Positions 1 to 10,815 of a stretch of 64,000 nucleotides of DNA are shown one piece after another. The notes beneath the pieces were generated by a model. That model saw nothing but the letters and a program-made list of their open reading frames with translations, searched no databases and was not told the DNA's origin. The position numbers were made by a program, and so were the translations under genes. How positions within the stretch are numbered: position 1 is the first letter of the stretch; each line of letters opens with the position of its first letter. The stretch is from Cololabis saira (lineage: Eukaryota; Chordata; Actinopteri; Beloniformes; Belonidae): assembly GCF_033807715.1 (NCBI RefSeq), contig NC_084591.1, forward strand, positions 45,259,868 to 45,323,867, given 5' to 3'.

Positions 1-1296
1 ATCCCGCCAGACGCCAACACAAACACAGCGCTTGAGGAACTGCACGGCGCGATCAGCAGGCAGGAGATACATCAGCCAGATACAGCGATGGTCGTGGCTG
101 GAGATTTTAATAAGGCTAATCTAAAAAAGATTATGCCCAAACTCCAGCAGCATATCCACTTCGCAACCCGAGGTGTAAACACGCTGGATCACTGCTACTC
201 TGCCTTCCGCAATGGTTACAGAGCCCTCCCCCGACCGGCTTTTGGCAAATCCGACCACTGCTCCATTCTGCTCCTCCCCGCCTATAGGCAGAGACTGAAA
301 CGGGAAGCCCCTGTCTATAGGACGGTACATCGCTGGTCAGACCAATCAGAAGGCATCCTTCAGGATTGTTTTGATCACACGGACTGGGATGCGTTCAAGG
401 CTGCAGGGAATCTGAACGACTACACTGACACTGTCACCAGCTACATCAGAAAGTGCACAGAGTATGTGGTACCCACAAGGAAAATAAAAATCATGCCCAA
501 CCAGAAACCATGGCTGAATGCTGAAGTGCGGACAGCTCTCCATACTCGGCTCATAGCTCACCGGTCTGGTTCTCAGGAGGAGTATAAAAAGGCAAATTAT
601 TCACTCAGGGCAACCATCAAACTGGCCAAGAGGGAATACAGTCAAAAACTGGAGTCCAAGCTCGTTACCAACAACCCGAGGCACCTATGGTGTGGACTCC
701 AGGCTATAAGTGACTACAAGGGGAAAAAAAACCAAACCCCACAAATAACATCTACCCTCCCAGATGAACTTAACTCATTTTATGCCAGGTTTGAGCCCTC
801 TGTCAGCACAACTTCCCCCCACCCACACCGTCACCTCTGCGGGAGAACAGACCCCCCCTCAACCCCCCTTGGACTGTCCCGTAACCATCAGCGAGGCTGA
901 CGTCCGCCGCTCCTTCAGCAGGATTAATCCACGTAAGGCAGCAGGTCCGGACGGCATCCCGGGACGTGTCCTAAAAGCCTGTGCCCACCAGCTGGCGGGG
1001 GTATTCACGGGAATATTCAACCTGTCTCTCTCCCTCAGAACTGTTCCCACCTGCCTCAAGTACAGCACCATCATTCCCATCCCCAAACAGCAGAAAGTAA
1101 CTAGTCTCAATGACTGGCGCCCCATAGCCCTCACACCAATAGCCAGTAAGTGCTTTGAGCAACTGGTCAAGTAACAAATAACCCCCATGCTTCCCCCTAC
1201 CCTGGACCCCTTGCAGTTCGCCTACCGTGCCAACAGGAGTACGGAGGACGCTATTTCTCACGTCCTCCACACTACCCTCTCCCACCCTCAGTCCAA
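1..1296 (+). pseudogene. Non-LTR retrotransposon (jockey-superfamily LINE) fragment, endonuclease end to early RT
   Basis: The frame is open from base 1, so the element continues off the left edge. Seen: the tail of an APE-type endonuclease (GDFNKANL near 100, then KSDHCSILL), the linker to the RT, and the RT start ([15 protein letters not shown], then [20 protein letters not shown], then [17 protein letters not shown] near 1206-1250). The frame shifts at about 780-830 and a stop follows CFEQLVK near 1172. Sequence after SHPQS (about 1293) is lost at the junction with the LTR to the right. The family looks like the CR1/L2/Rex1 group of fish LINEs; the exact clade is inferred. The catalytic FADD block is absent, so the copy is dead. 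Confidence 0.85.
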
Positions 1297-1303
1297 TAAA
1301 AAA

Positions 1304-1322
1304 ATCCCGGGACGAGCCCCCA
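1304..1322 (-). other. Retroelement primer-binding site, tRNA-Pro type
   Basis: On the minus strand this reads TGGGGGCTCGTCCCGGGAT. It lies one base inside the inner end of the LTR at 1324-1712. It matches the 3' end of tRNA-Pro with one extra C, which sets the element's orientation as minus. The internal region that should follow on the left is missing: within about 10 bases the sequence becomes the LINE fragment. Confidence 0.7.
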
Positions 1323-1323
1323 G

Positions 1324-1712
1324 TGTTACCGTTCTTATCTTCCAGTCCTATCTCCGAACCGTAGTTGGGAGAGCTGGTGGTTAGTTACAGATTCTGGCTC
1401 GTTGCTGGTAACCGGCGTCGTCTAGGAGTCCGGGGAAAGTGAAGGAAAAAAAAAGGGACGAAGGAAAAATACTGTCCATGCGACCTCGCACATTTATTAA
1501 AAACTTGCAAAGAGCAAACAAAATACTTGAGGGCCGACAACTTAACACTAACGGTGGACACTGAAAGTAACTGAAAACTTGTAACGGTCTTCCACACGCT
1601 CACACCGGCATCTCTCTCTCTCTCTCCTCCGCCGCACCTACTACGTCACACACACACACACACACACACGAACACAGACACTGCCTTAAAGGGACAGGGC
1701 TGGCCGGTAACA
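1324..1712 (-). mobile_element. LTR (minus orientation) with TGTTACCG/CGGTAACA ends
   Basis: This 389-bp block starts with TGTTACCG and ends with its exact reverse complement CGGTAACA. On the minus strand an AATAAA lies near 1493-1498, in the expected position of a polyadenylation signal, and a tRNA-Pro-like primer site follows directly. Inside are a short (CT)n at 1611-1626 and a (CA)n at about 1647-1669. The right flank is the GC-rich leader-like sequence at 1713-2110. It is best read as a 5' LTR plus primer site left after deletion of the internal region. No target-site duplication was found. Confidence 0.7.
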
Positions 1713-2110
1713 ATGTGCTGCCGTCGCGCAAGGGCGCAGGGTCTGCCGGTCGGTGGCGCGCAACAGGGCACACGCCGCTGAGTTTGCGTGGCGACATAGG
1801 GCGCAAGTGGGCGCACGCCGCCGGGTTGCCGCCGGGTTGCCGCCGGGTTGCCGCCGGGTTGCCGCAGCAGCAAGGGCGCAAGACGGCGCAATGCGGCTTT
1901 CACCTAGAATGCGGTTTGCGCCACGCACAACGCCGGGGTGGGCGCAGACTCGGCACAGAGACAGCGCAAGGTGGGCGCAAGTGGGCGCAGAGTCGGCGCA
2001 GAGCAGGGAGCAGAGCAGGGCGCGCCTGCGCGCATTGTGTACATATTTGTTGCAAGTGGCTTTTTGTTGCAGTTTGGTAAGGTGTGTGTGTTTGGGCAGG
2101 TAAATTGGGC
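1713..2110. repeat. GC-rich stretch with 11-bp tandem repeat
   Basis: The stretch is rich in GGGCGCA motifs. Four exact copies of the 11-mer GCCGCCGGGTT sit at 1817-1860. Reading frames here are by-products of the composition. It may be leader sequence of the Gypsy element that starts at 2122. Confidence 0.6.
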
Positions 2111-2121
2111 TATGTTGGGTC

Positions 2122-2409
2122 ATGGCTAGTGTGGAGGATTTCCTGAGAGCTCTGTCGGAGGAGTTATTGGAGCGCTATTCGTGGGAGCATTTGTTCAGGA
2201 TTGCTGAACACTTTGAATTGGAATTTGGTGATAAAAGAATGAAGGAGAGCATTAAGGTTATTATTAAAGCCAATTTAGCTGAATCAGGTGTTGTCAAACC
2301 TGGGGCACTTGGCCCTAGTGAAGCTAGTGACACTAGTTTAACTTTTGAACAGAGAAGAGAATTGCTTCTGTTACAAACTGAGATGGAAAAATGGCTTGTG
2401 AGAAGTTGA
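2122..2409 (+). pseudogene. Gag-like N-terminal region of a Ty3/Gypsy (Gmr1-like) element
   Basis: A 95-codon frame starts MASVEDFLRALSEELLERY and runs through a helical, charged region (EHFELEFGDKRMKESIKVII) typical of the capsid precursor of fish Gypsy elements with this kind of pol. The frame ends early at 2407; the following 160 bases hold no clear coding. Protease and integrase pieces of the same strand follow at 2700 and 3260, so this is the 5' part of one decayed element. The family assignment rests on recognition of the protein style and on the neighbours. Confidence 0.6.
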
Positions 2410-2699
2410 GGTAGGAAATCAGAAGACTTGAGATGGAAGAGCGTAGGTTTAGTGGGACCTACATGCTTCTGGTAGGTCTGCTTCTAGCTCTTTTGATGTT
2501 GGGAGTAATCTCCGCTTGGTTCGTCAGTTTTGTGAGCGAGACTCTGATACTTTTTTTTCAGGGTAGCTGAGGGTCGTGAGTGGTCAGATTCTGACCTCAC
2601 ATTACAACACGCACATACAGTGCGTGTTGACAGGTACAGTAAGGCGCAGGGAGTTTACTCTGCTCTTACTGTGGCTGAAAGTAAGATTTATGCAAGGGA

Positions 2700-3095
2700 A
2701 GAGCAGTTTGGAGGTGTCAGATTTCTCAGCTTTTGTGTCTTATGGCTGTGTCTCACTAGTGGGGAGTGACATCACCGTACCGGTGAAGATTCTGAGAGAT
2801 ACTGGTGCATTTGATTCTTACATTGTGAGTTATGTGTTGCCTTTTTCCCAGGAAACTAATAGAGGAGACCATGTTTCTTATGCGGGGGATGGGTTTGAAG
2901 GTGTTGCCTGTGCCACTGCATAGACTGGTTCTCAACTGTGGATTGGTTCAGGGTGAGGTTGTCATGGGTATACGTCCTGTACTGCCAATTGAGGGCGTGG
3001 ACATCATTTTAGGGAACAGCCTGGCTGGTGGCCATGTGTGGGCTGAGGGTTTGCCCTCTCTCATAGTAAAGTCCTCAACCTCTGTTACAGGATAG
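2700..3095 (+). pseudogene. Retropepsin-like protease fragment of the Gypsy element
   Basis: The frame shows ITVPVKILRDTGAFDSYI, with the D-T-G active-site motif of a retroviral-type aspartic protease. A frameshift near 2850 moves the sequence to another frame, which continues with RPVLPIEGVDIILGNSLAGG, the second conserved block (I-L-G-N). A stop at 3093 ends it. The integrase linker follows only about 170 bp later with no reverse transcriptase between. Confidence 0.7.
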
Positions 3096-3259
3096 CCAGA
3101 TGAGAGTGCTCAGTTTTTTCCTGGTGTGTTTACAGCTTGCGCAGTGACTCAGGCTATGTGTCGTGCAGAGTCAGAAACGGAGCCTGTATCAGAGCGGGTT
3201 GGAGAAGAGGAGAGTAGGGGTTTCTCTGTGGTTATTCCTGATTCTCTTTTGTCCGTTTC

Positions 3260-3775
3260 TCGCAGGCGGAGCAGAGAGCTGATCCCTCTCTGAGCCAGCT
3301 GTTTGACAGAGTGCTCCCTGGTAATGAGGGAAAGAGTACTGCAAATGGTTACTTGCTGCAGGAAGAATATCTGGTGAGGAAATGGGCGGCACATGGAGAA
3401 AACTTTGTTGGTGATCCTGTCTTTCAGATTGTGGTTCCGTCTAGGTTTCGTGATGAAGTGTTGAGGACTTCTCATGATCAGTCAGGACATTTGGGCGTCT
3501 ATAAGACGTATGACTATATCTTGCCGTACTTCTTTGGCCTCGTGTGAATAGGGATGTGTCCAGGTATATTAAAACATGTCATACATGTCAAATAACAGGG
3601 AAGCCAAATAAAACCATTAAGCCAGCTCCTTTGTTTCCTATCCCAGCCATCACGCAGCCTTTTGAGCATCTGATAATCGATTGTGTGGGTCCCTTACCTC
3701 GTTCCAAGTCTGGTAGCAATTACTTGCTTACAGTAATGTGTCAGAGCACAAGGTATCCAGCTATGAAGTGACAGA
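3260..3775 (+). pseudogene. Integrase N-terminal half of the Gypsy element
   Basis: The reading frame gives the pre-integrase linker (LFDRVLPGNEGKS), then the HHCC zinc-binding domain: HDQSGHLGVYKTY followed by YIKTCHTCQITGKPNK. The start of the catalytic core follows (PFEHLIIDCVGPLPRSKSGS, first catalytic D). A stop interrupts it at 3544-3546 (GLV stop). At about 3775, in the core, the sequence jumps into a Harbinger-type MITE. Protease followed at once by integrase fits the Gmr1-like group, in which integrase precedes RT; an internal deletion of RT is the alternative. Confidence 0.75.
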
Positions 3776-3799
3776 GCTCCTAGTAGATCTTGACGTTCC

Positions 3800-4122
3800 T
3801 TATCGCCCGTCTACATCCTTTTTTAATTCTCTCCTCAGCCACCAGGTTTATGAACATCTGCACCTCAGAGTTGGATCACCAAACAGACTTTTGCGCTGCC
3901 GCGAGTCACTCTTTCTCTGATTTCCGCCTCCTGACTCCCAACCCCCCGACCAATCGGTGGCCTGTAGTGTGATGACGTCAGATGCAGCCCGACTCAGTCG
4001 CTTAGAACCTCGGCAGAGTAGTTACAGAAAAAGTATCTACTCGGCCACGCCCCGACCCGTGGAAAAGCGCAAAACCGAGGCGAGTCGAGTCGGGCTGAGT
4101 AGGTACTAGTGGAAAAGCGCCA
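3800..4122. mobile_element. Left-truncated Harbinger-type MITE (family A)
   Basis: It shares CGTCTACATCC and the TTTATGAACATCTGCACC block with the complete copy at 30232-30825. It ends in ACTAGTGGAAAAGCGCCA, followed by TTA, a plausible 3-bp target site. The internal block read on the minus strand resembles the EVQMF start of the Myb/SANT-like accessory protein of PIF/Harbinger elements. The left terminus is missing at the junction with the Gypsy integrase. Confidence 0.65.
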
Positions 4123-4182
4123 TTAGACTGGCAGCAGCTGTGACTCCATCCTGGCAACGTCATCATAGATCTGGGACGGCTA

Positions 4183-5046
4183 TAGGGATTGGAATCGAGA
4201 ACCGGTTCTTGTCGAGAACCGGTTCCCAGTGTTTCAATTTCTTGGAATCGTTTGCCTTTTTTGCAAACGATTCCCTTATCGATTCCAGTGGTCGCGAATT
4301 ATGTCACCACGCTCTACACAACGTGCGCAGTCGCGCCCAGCGGCATAAACGCTCAAAAGTTTGGTTACATTTTACCAAAAAGGATGACAACAGGGTGACA
4401 ATACTTGCAATGTGGACATTTCAACAAAGGGAGGAAACTGTTAAGGCTCGGCCGGCTGGTGCTTTCCTCCGCAACCTGGTCGCGCTGGGAGCACGGAGTC
4501 AGTGCAGCACATGGTCAGAAGAGCTGCTCCGGGCGCGCTCTGGCAGACAGCTGCAGCTCGTCAGCTCATCTATGGGAGAAGTTAAAGAGCAGTCTACTGC
4601 TTAGCTTGTCCTTTCATCAAGGCAGGGAAGAGTATGACCCAGGCCAGAATAGATGAATGTCACCGAGCAGTGACTAAGTTTGTGGTCTTGAACATGTTAC
4701 TGGACATTCTTGTGTAATTGCCACAGAATAATTTGTTGTATTTAGTTAATTTCTCCAGAAGAATATTTATTTTATTATTATTTTATATTAAAAACATATT
4801 TTATATTACAAATAATTTTGTGGGGACCCCCTGGCACACCATCGAGGAGTCCCAGGCTGGGGGCATCTTAAGACCTCACTTGTATTTTTTTGTTCAAAGA
4901 TATAAAACAAAGTTGATGCTAATCGACCTGTTTGTTCTCCTTTTTTCCAAATGAGAATCGATAAAAGAATCGATAAAGAATCAAATCGTTAAACAGAATC
5001 GAAAATGGAATCGGAATCGGAAAAATCGTATCAATTCCCATCCCTA
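4183..5046. mobile_element. Complete non-autonomous hAT element with 8-bp target duplication
   Basis: Termini are TAGGGATTGGAATCGA on the left and ATTCCCATCCCTA on the right, an imperfect inverted repeat. Both sides are flanked by the perfect 8-bp duplication GACGGCTA (4175-4182 and 5047-5054), the size made by hAT transposases. Inside, at about 4345-4390 on the + strand, the frame KRSKVWLHFTKKDDNR is the start of a BED zinc finger, so the element derives from a ZBED-type hAT. The rest of the transposase is missing. Confidence 0.85.
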
Positions 5047-5108
5047 GACGGCTACCACAGGGTCCCAAACCAACGCACTGTCTTCCAAATCATTCCAGAG
5101 GCGTCCAA

Positions 5109-5268
5109 CTGTAAAACCTGATGTTCTGTCATCTCTTTAACATGTGAATTCCTGTGACTCCACAAAGTACCAAAAAGCAGACAAAAACCTGTAAAACCTG
5201 ATGTTCTGTCATCTCTTTAATATGTGAATTCCTGTGACTCCAGAAAGTACCAAAAAGCAGACAAAAAC
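5109..5268. repeat. 80-bp tandem duplication
   Basis: Two adjacent copies of an 80-bp unit (5109-5188, 5189-5268) beginning CTGTAAAACCTGATGTTC, with only a few mismatches. No coding content. Confidence 0.85.
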
Positions 5269-6640
5269 CTACAGCTCGAACTCAAAAGTGCACTTTGATT
5301 AACAGTAACTTTGTGTGGTACACATAAAAATTAGAAAAGTTACAAACATCTCTTGGATTTCAAGTAAAGTTTACATATATCACCGCCATAGTACAATAAT
5401 TTCAGCTTGATCTGCAACTTCAGTTGACATTTGTCCTGTTTCACACAGAGGTGTCGCTGCTACAGTTGTGGAGCTATGTCTCCCTCTTGTGGATTATTTG
5501 GATATTACACGTGATTTTCAATGGGACACTGCACTGAAGTCCAGAGATCAAACATATTTTCATGGAGGCATGTCATCATTCAATTGATCAGGAACAGTGA
5601 TGTGTATTACAGAAAACTGTGTTGTCTTTATTTTTCTCAATGCAAAAGGGAAAAAAGAGGAGAGCGTTAATTGAGATGAAGTGTGTAGCAATCTGCCTAT
5701 TGCTGAGCTCGTGATTGAGAGAAAGAGTATGATGTAAGCAATGTTAATCTGTTTTTGGTGTTTGAACAGTTTATGTTTAACAACATGAGCCAGAAGAGAG
5801 AGAAGCTTAACGTAAAAGGCCTTTAATTGTTTTGAAATATTTGAATGGTCTTCTCTTAAATAAATATCAGATAATCGCAGTAGCGATTACTACTATTATA
5901 CTACTCTTGATTCAGTTTTAGAGACCTGAAATGGTTGCTGTTTGTGTCTCTGCCTGTTCCCGTTTCTGTTTGTTTGTTTCCTGTCTTGCAGATTCAAAAA
6001 GCCGGTGTGCCCGTTGTGTGTTTTCCCTTGTTTCCCTCATTTTAGATTTGCAGCGGATGCCACCCCTCAACGCCCACACACAGAACTGTCATGTGTTTTT
6101 TTTTTTATTATTATTTTAACTTTTGTACTACAGTACTGACCGAGCTCGGCTGCAGAGCGGTCTGCACCGGCGGCAGTCTGCGCTTTGTGCCCTCTATGTG
6201 AAAGGGGCTTTACACACCACCCTACTTTTGTCCGTTTCTCGTGTTCCTTCTTTAAATTGGAATTCAAAATGAGTCCAAACGTCTGATCTGAAAGATTTTC
6301 TGCTTGCCATCGTCGCCATTTTATTGTTTGGTCGCGTGCAGCCACCGTCCACAAAACGTGAATCATAAGAAAATGTTGCGCACAGCGCCCCCACTGGCCA
6401 GGAGGTGAATCGATTCAGAGACTTTGTTTAATTGATATTGAATTAGGGCAGGGATAATTGCGATGCATCGTTTTTTCGATATTTTTAGCCACCCCTACTT
6501 GAAATAGTTCATGTAGAAAGTGATCCTTCACAACACTGACTGTTTTCATGTGGTTTATAGAGTTGTCCACCATCGGGAATGAGGACCTGATGTCTCCACT
6601 CCACTGCAGCTCTCCTGCACCATCCAGCAGCTCTGGATTA
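5269..6640. other. Gene-free stretch with degenerate repeat pieces
   Basis: No coding sequence is recognised. Around 6440-6505 a piece (GATGCATCG.. to ..TAGCCACCCCTAC) looks like the end of a hAT-type element, without a visible partner. Short T-rich runs occur at about 6098-6115. Confidence 0.4.
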
Positions 6641-6912
6641 TCACAGCAAACCCGGCCTGGGGCCTCATGTACAAAGAGTGCGTGGATTTCAACATGAATC
6701 CGTGCATGGAATTCTTGAGTACGCAAAAAAAAAATTTCAGATGTTCAAAACTGCGTATGACCGCATCCATGCATGTTTCTTTGAACATCACAATCAATGT
6801 GGAATCGAGCGCACATGTGGGAGCACAATACTGCCCTGTCTCCTCTCTCATGTAGGTCAATTTGAATATTATAATGAGTATAAATAGCAATTGGAAACTG
6901 GTCAAGCAAATG

Positions 6913-7285
6913 ATGGAAATGGCAAAAGTAAGTTTAAAAAAGAGGAAGTACACCGACTGTGAGCTGGATACACTGTTGTCAGAAGTGGAGGCCAGGAAAA
7001 CGGTCCTTTTTGGTTCCCTGTGAAGAAAGGCGAGTGGGAGCTTTTGGCTACATCTGTAAACGCGGTGGGTTCTGAAAACTGCAGCACATAGGAGATCAAG
7101 AAGAAGTGGTCGGACATGAAGGTGGAGGTGAAGCGGAGAGCCGCTGCACACCAGCAAAGCGCGGCCAGGACAGGTGGTGGACCAGCCATGGAGGACCTCA
7201 CGCCGTTTGAGCAGCGCGTGTGTTCATTCGTGGGTGACACCGTCCTCACAGGAATACTGCCTGTCGGTGAGGGCAACTCCAATTA
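6913..7285 (+). pseudogene. Myb/SANT-like DNA-binding accessory protein of Harbinger element
   Basis: Starts MEMAKVSLKKRKYTDCEL, then LLSEVEARKTVLFGSL and a stop. After a frameshift it continues KKKWSDMKVEVKRRAAAHQQ and DLTPFEQRVCSFVGDTVLTG. This is the Myb_DNA-bind-type module seen in NAIF1-like and Harbinger accessory proteins, which in this superfamily helps bring the transposase to DNA. It is broken by at least a stop at about 7021 and another near 7090. Confidence 0.75.
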
Positions 7286-7321
7286 ATTGAGCATCCAGAT
7301 CAAGGTAAATTATTAACTCGT

Positions 7322-7720
7322 TCAAATGTACCATAGGCCACAGTTACGGCAACTTATTGCCATGACAATAAGACACACCTTGTCGGGGCAGTAGAACAGC
7401 ATCAGTGCAGACTGACTGATTCCTGACCGGTCTGCCAACTCCCTTTGGAAGGATTCAGTTGCCAGGAAACCAAGTGTGCTCAGCATTTGTAGGGCAGCAG
7501 GTAGTGCGTGGCTCCTCCCCGTGCACCTCTCCAAAGTCCGACCCAACACTCGGCACAGAGTTCCAAGAGGATGGCTCTTGGAAATCTGAAACGGTTGAAC
7601 ACCCAGTCATCATCGTGGGCCAGTAAATCAGTGTGGTCCCTTAAGACTCGTTCCCTCCTGATCCTGCCATTAGCGATGTCCTCCCCTCCTGATCCTGCCA
7701 TTAGCGATGTCCTCCAACAT
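7322..7720 (-). pseudogene. Harbinger (HARBI1-like) transposase N-terminal fragment
   Basis: Read on the minus strand: RRERVLRDHTDLLAHDDDWV, then NRFRFPRAILLELCAEC, and in a second frame ALPAALQMLSTLGFLATESF and QRELADRSGISQSAL. This matches the N-terminal helical part of HARBI1-type transposases. The catalytic DDE part is absent and a frameshift separates the two pieces, so it is non-functional. Confidence 0.75.
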
Positions 7721-8035
7721 AGCCAAGGCTGCCATTGTGATTTTTGCAGGTTACGTTGTCTTGCGCCGACCTTTATATGTTCAAACTATGTGGTTAATTG
7801 TGAAATTTTTGCAATTCCACTCATCTGTAACTTATTTGGTGATATGGTGACTGTCGTGTCCTTCACATGTGGTCGTGAAGTTATTATTGATGTCAAGTTA
7901 TATTTATTTATATTTTGGACTTCACTGCATTGCCGGTCAGTGGACAAAACCTCAGAAATGTGCATACACCAGACTTGAGGTGTGTTTGAGGAACCGCAAC
8001 TTTTCACATTCAAATGACTTTTTGTACATCCAACC

Positions 8036-8800
8036 ATGAGCCGAGAAAGTACACGAGGCCCCAGATCGTGCTGTATTACGATGATTTTGAAATGGCTAAA
8101 AATTTTGGTCCTAAAAAGCGGGTTCAGAAACTTTGATGTTTACTTTAAAAAGTCTCCTACCAAAGATGAATTCTGTGTTAGTGAATGTACAACTAGCAGT
8201 TCTTTTTCACACGGATGGTTTAAGGAAATGTGGTTTTGGGGAAATACTTAAGCCTCCAATTGATGACTTGAAAAGTTTAGAAACAAAAGGAGTTCAACTT
8301 CCAAGCATTGAAGAGCCATTGATTGGCTCTGTATTTCAAGTAACAGGTGATAATCTTGCCTTTAACAGCTTGTTAGGTTCCGTTGAATCATTAATGCAAA
8401 ACAGTAGTGTAGATTTTGTCTGATAGACAAGGAAGAAATTTAGTCCCACTTTACTGAAAACAATCCTGGCCTTGTTTTAAGCTCTCGAGAGCTTCATGTG
8501 GAACATTGTGACGCAGTAAAGGAGATCCAATTCTTCTTTCCATTCATGGTATTAAAAAATCTTGTATGCTCAACTCATTAAAATATTTCTACATTTGTGA
8601 CAATCATGAAGGTCATATAATGCATGATTTGTTGGAAGGGGTTGCTACAATATGAGCTCAAGTTGTTTTTTCAGCACTTGATAAAAAATGGATACATCTC
8701 CGTGAACAAATTACTGGACAGAATGCAGAGCTTTAATTATGGTTACTTAGAACATAAAAAACAACCAAGTGGATTGAAAATAAATGACAACACCAGGTAC
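8036..8800 (+). pseudogene. Decayed ORF of an unidentified multicopy fish family
   Basis: Pieces in several + frames follow each other in order: YYDDFEMAKNFGPKK near 8073-8117, then FGEILKPPIDDLKSLE and GVQLPSIEEPLIGSVFQVTG (8235-8350), then WKGLLQYELKLFFQHLIKNG and DRMQSFNYGYLEHKKQPS (8630-8770). The order and spacing look like one protein broken by frameshifts and stops. I recognise the style as a repeated, probably transposon-borne ORF in fish but cannot name the family or function. Confidence 0.45.
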
Positions 8801-9074
8801 TTAGTTCTGTCTCCATGTTTTTGTCTTGCCATTTCCTTTTTTATTTTGAAGGTCTTAACTCCCCTCTTGTTTCAGGTCACTTGCCCTTCCCCATTTTTCT
8901 TGGCCTGATTATCTCCACCTGTTCCTCGTTACCCTGGGTTTAATAATCTGCGTCTTCCTCTGTCTGTACCAGTGGGTGCTGCATCGCTTCCTGCCAGGGA
9001 GTCCAGGTGCTGCGTGGATCGGAGCTGGTGGGCGGTAGGTGGTTGGCAACAGCTGGACTGTGAATGGACAGGAG

Positions 9075-10815
9075 ATGGCAGACACAAGTGACGGATCAGG
9101 AAGTGCGATGGGAGGAATTGAAGCAGATGGGAAGGATGAAAACTGGAATTTGGCAGGTCAAATAAACAGGAGAAAACGTAAAAAAGAGAGACAGCAAAAT
9201 GATAGGATCAACTCAGAAGGAACGGATAGTGAAGGAGGTGGAATAACAGTAGTGAGGCAAAGTGAAGAATATAAAATTATCATCAAACTTTCTCAAGACG
9301 GTGCGTCGTTCGGTGAGTGGAATACAATTATGTTGACGAAGGCGATACATAAGTCTGTGGGTGAAGTAAAGAATGCCAAAGTGTTGCGGAACGATTCATT
9401 GCTTATCTTTTGTAAGAATAGTGTGCAACAAGGAAAGGCCATAAGACTGGACAAGATGGATGGTAAAAAAGTGCAGTGCTCAATACCTGAAGATAGGAAG
9501 AAGTCGACTAGGGGAGTCATTTCAGGAATACCTACGGTTGTGTCAACTGAACAGATTAAAGATAATGTGGCGGGTGCAAAGGTGTTAGAAGCCAGACGGC
9601 TGAAAACCACCAGACATGGAGAGAAATGTGACAGCCTGTCGGTATTGATTACATTTGACGAGCCCAGGTTGCAGAGCAAAGTATATATAGGATATATGAG
9701 CTATGAGGTGAGACAATATGTCCCGCCACCACTGCGATGCTTTAAATGCCAAAAATATAGTCATGTAGCAGCAATTTGAAAAGGCAAGCAAAGATGTGAT
9801 AGATTTGCAGGTGAGCATGAGTACGGCAAATGTGAAGAAGGAACTAAGCTAAAGTGTTGCAATTGTGGAGGGGAGCATACTTCTGCTAATCGAGGGTGTG
9901 AAATGAGCAAAAAAGCGGCTGAGGTGCAGAGAGTTAAAATCTCGCAGGGGATTTCATATGCAGAGGTGGTGAAGAAAATAAAGCAGACAGATGCCCCTAA
10001 AACAGTGGCAGCAGAGAGTAACAGCAGACCTTGTGCAGGATGTGCTAAGCCAAACATAAAGGAGGATACGCTGATGGTAGGCAAGAGTGAATTTGTGCTG
10101 TTTATGGTTGAGGTGATCAATTGTTCAGCACAAGCAAGCAGGAAAACTGAAAAGATTAAGTGTAAGAGCCAATTGTTTAATTTAAGTAATTCATATTTTA
10201 TTGCATTTAATTTTTTCCCTTAATATAAAAGTTGCATGTCGTCCCATACTGTCTGCTACAAGCTGCTAAAATGCGCCCCCTGGTGTTTGGGCTTTTCGTT
10301 TTTATGCGCAGTTGCATCAGTTATTAGAGGCTCAGATTATATAACATTGAAGTGAAGACGCTAGAGCAACACGTGGGATACATTATTTTGACCGTATTTT
10401 GCATTTTAAGTATTTTTGGGTGTTTTTCTGATATCTTCTTTGATTGTAACCCTTTTGTCAGGAAGATAAGCTGTGCTTTGTGCAAGTTCTGCCTTTTGTT
10501 TCGTTTGTGGGATTATCCTGTACCACGAGTGATCAGTAAACTCCACTAAAATCATCTACGGCTGTCTCCTGGAGTCTGTGAGTACGTGGTGCAGTTCATG
10601 CCTTTGATGTGCAAAGTACAGTGTGCCCGCCCAAAAAAGTACGAGTCAACTCAAACCTGTGTCACACTGGCGAATGTGGCGTCGGATAATGAAGGAGAAA
10701 TATTCTGGAACCAAACGCCACTACATTAAGATTATTGTGAGAGCAGCTGAGAAAATATCTTGGACTGACCGGAATAAGCTGGGAAGCAGTAGAGGACATG
10801 ATAGCTAGAGAATTA
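9075..10815 (+). pseudogene. LINE ORF1 (gag-like, CCHC zinc knuckles), interrupted
   Basis: The first ATG in frame is at 9075 (MADTSDGSGSAMGG). The protein has a charged N-terminus, a central RNA-binding region (VGEVKNAKVLRNDSLLIFCK) and CCHC knuckles (PPPLRCFKCQKYSHVA; KCCNCGGEHTSANRGC). A TGA at 9777-9779 replaces a knuckle cysteine codon, and a second knuckle Cys is Phe (RFAGEHEYGKC). After a solo LTR at 10161-10725 the frame resumes at IIVRAAEKISW. ORF1 proteins of this type bind the LINE RNA; this copy is inactive. Confidence 0.8.
10161..10725. mobile_element. Solo LTR inside LINE ORF1
   Basis: A 565-bp insert starting TGTAAGAG and ending CCACTACA (TGTA..TACA), flanked by the 5-bp duplication TTAAG (10156-10160 and 10726-10730). 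A TATAAAAG box lies at 10224-10231. The flanking ORF1 reads GKTEKIK/IIVRAAEK-like across the empty site, which defines the borders. Confidence 0.85.

Larger units (their letters stand above)
6661..8030. mobile_element. PIF/Harbinger element with relics of both proteins
   Basis: The left end near 6661 (CTCATGTACAAAGAGTG) and the right end near 8026 (ACTTTTTGTACAT) are approximate inverted repeats. The element carries a Myb-like protein relic on the + strand (6913-7285) and a convergent HARBI1-type transposase relic on the minus strand (7322-7720), the usual two-gene arrangement. A 28-bp segment (CCTGATCCTGCCATTAGCG..) is duplicated at 7657-7684 and 7688-7715. Confidence 0.65.
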
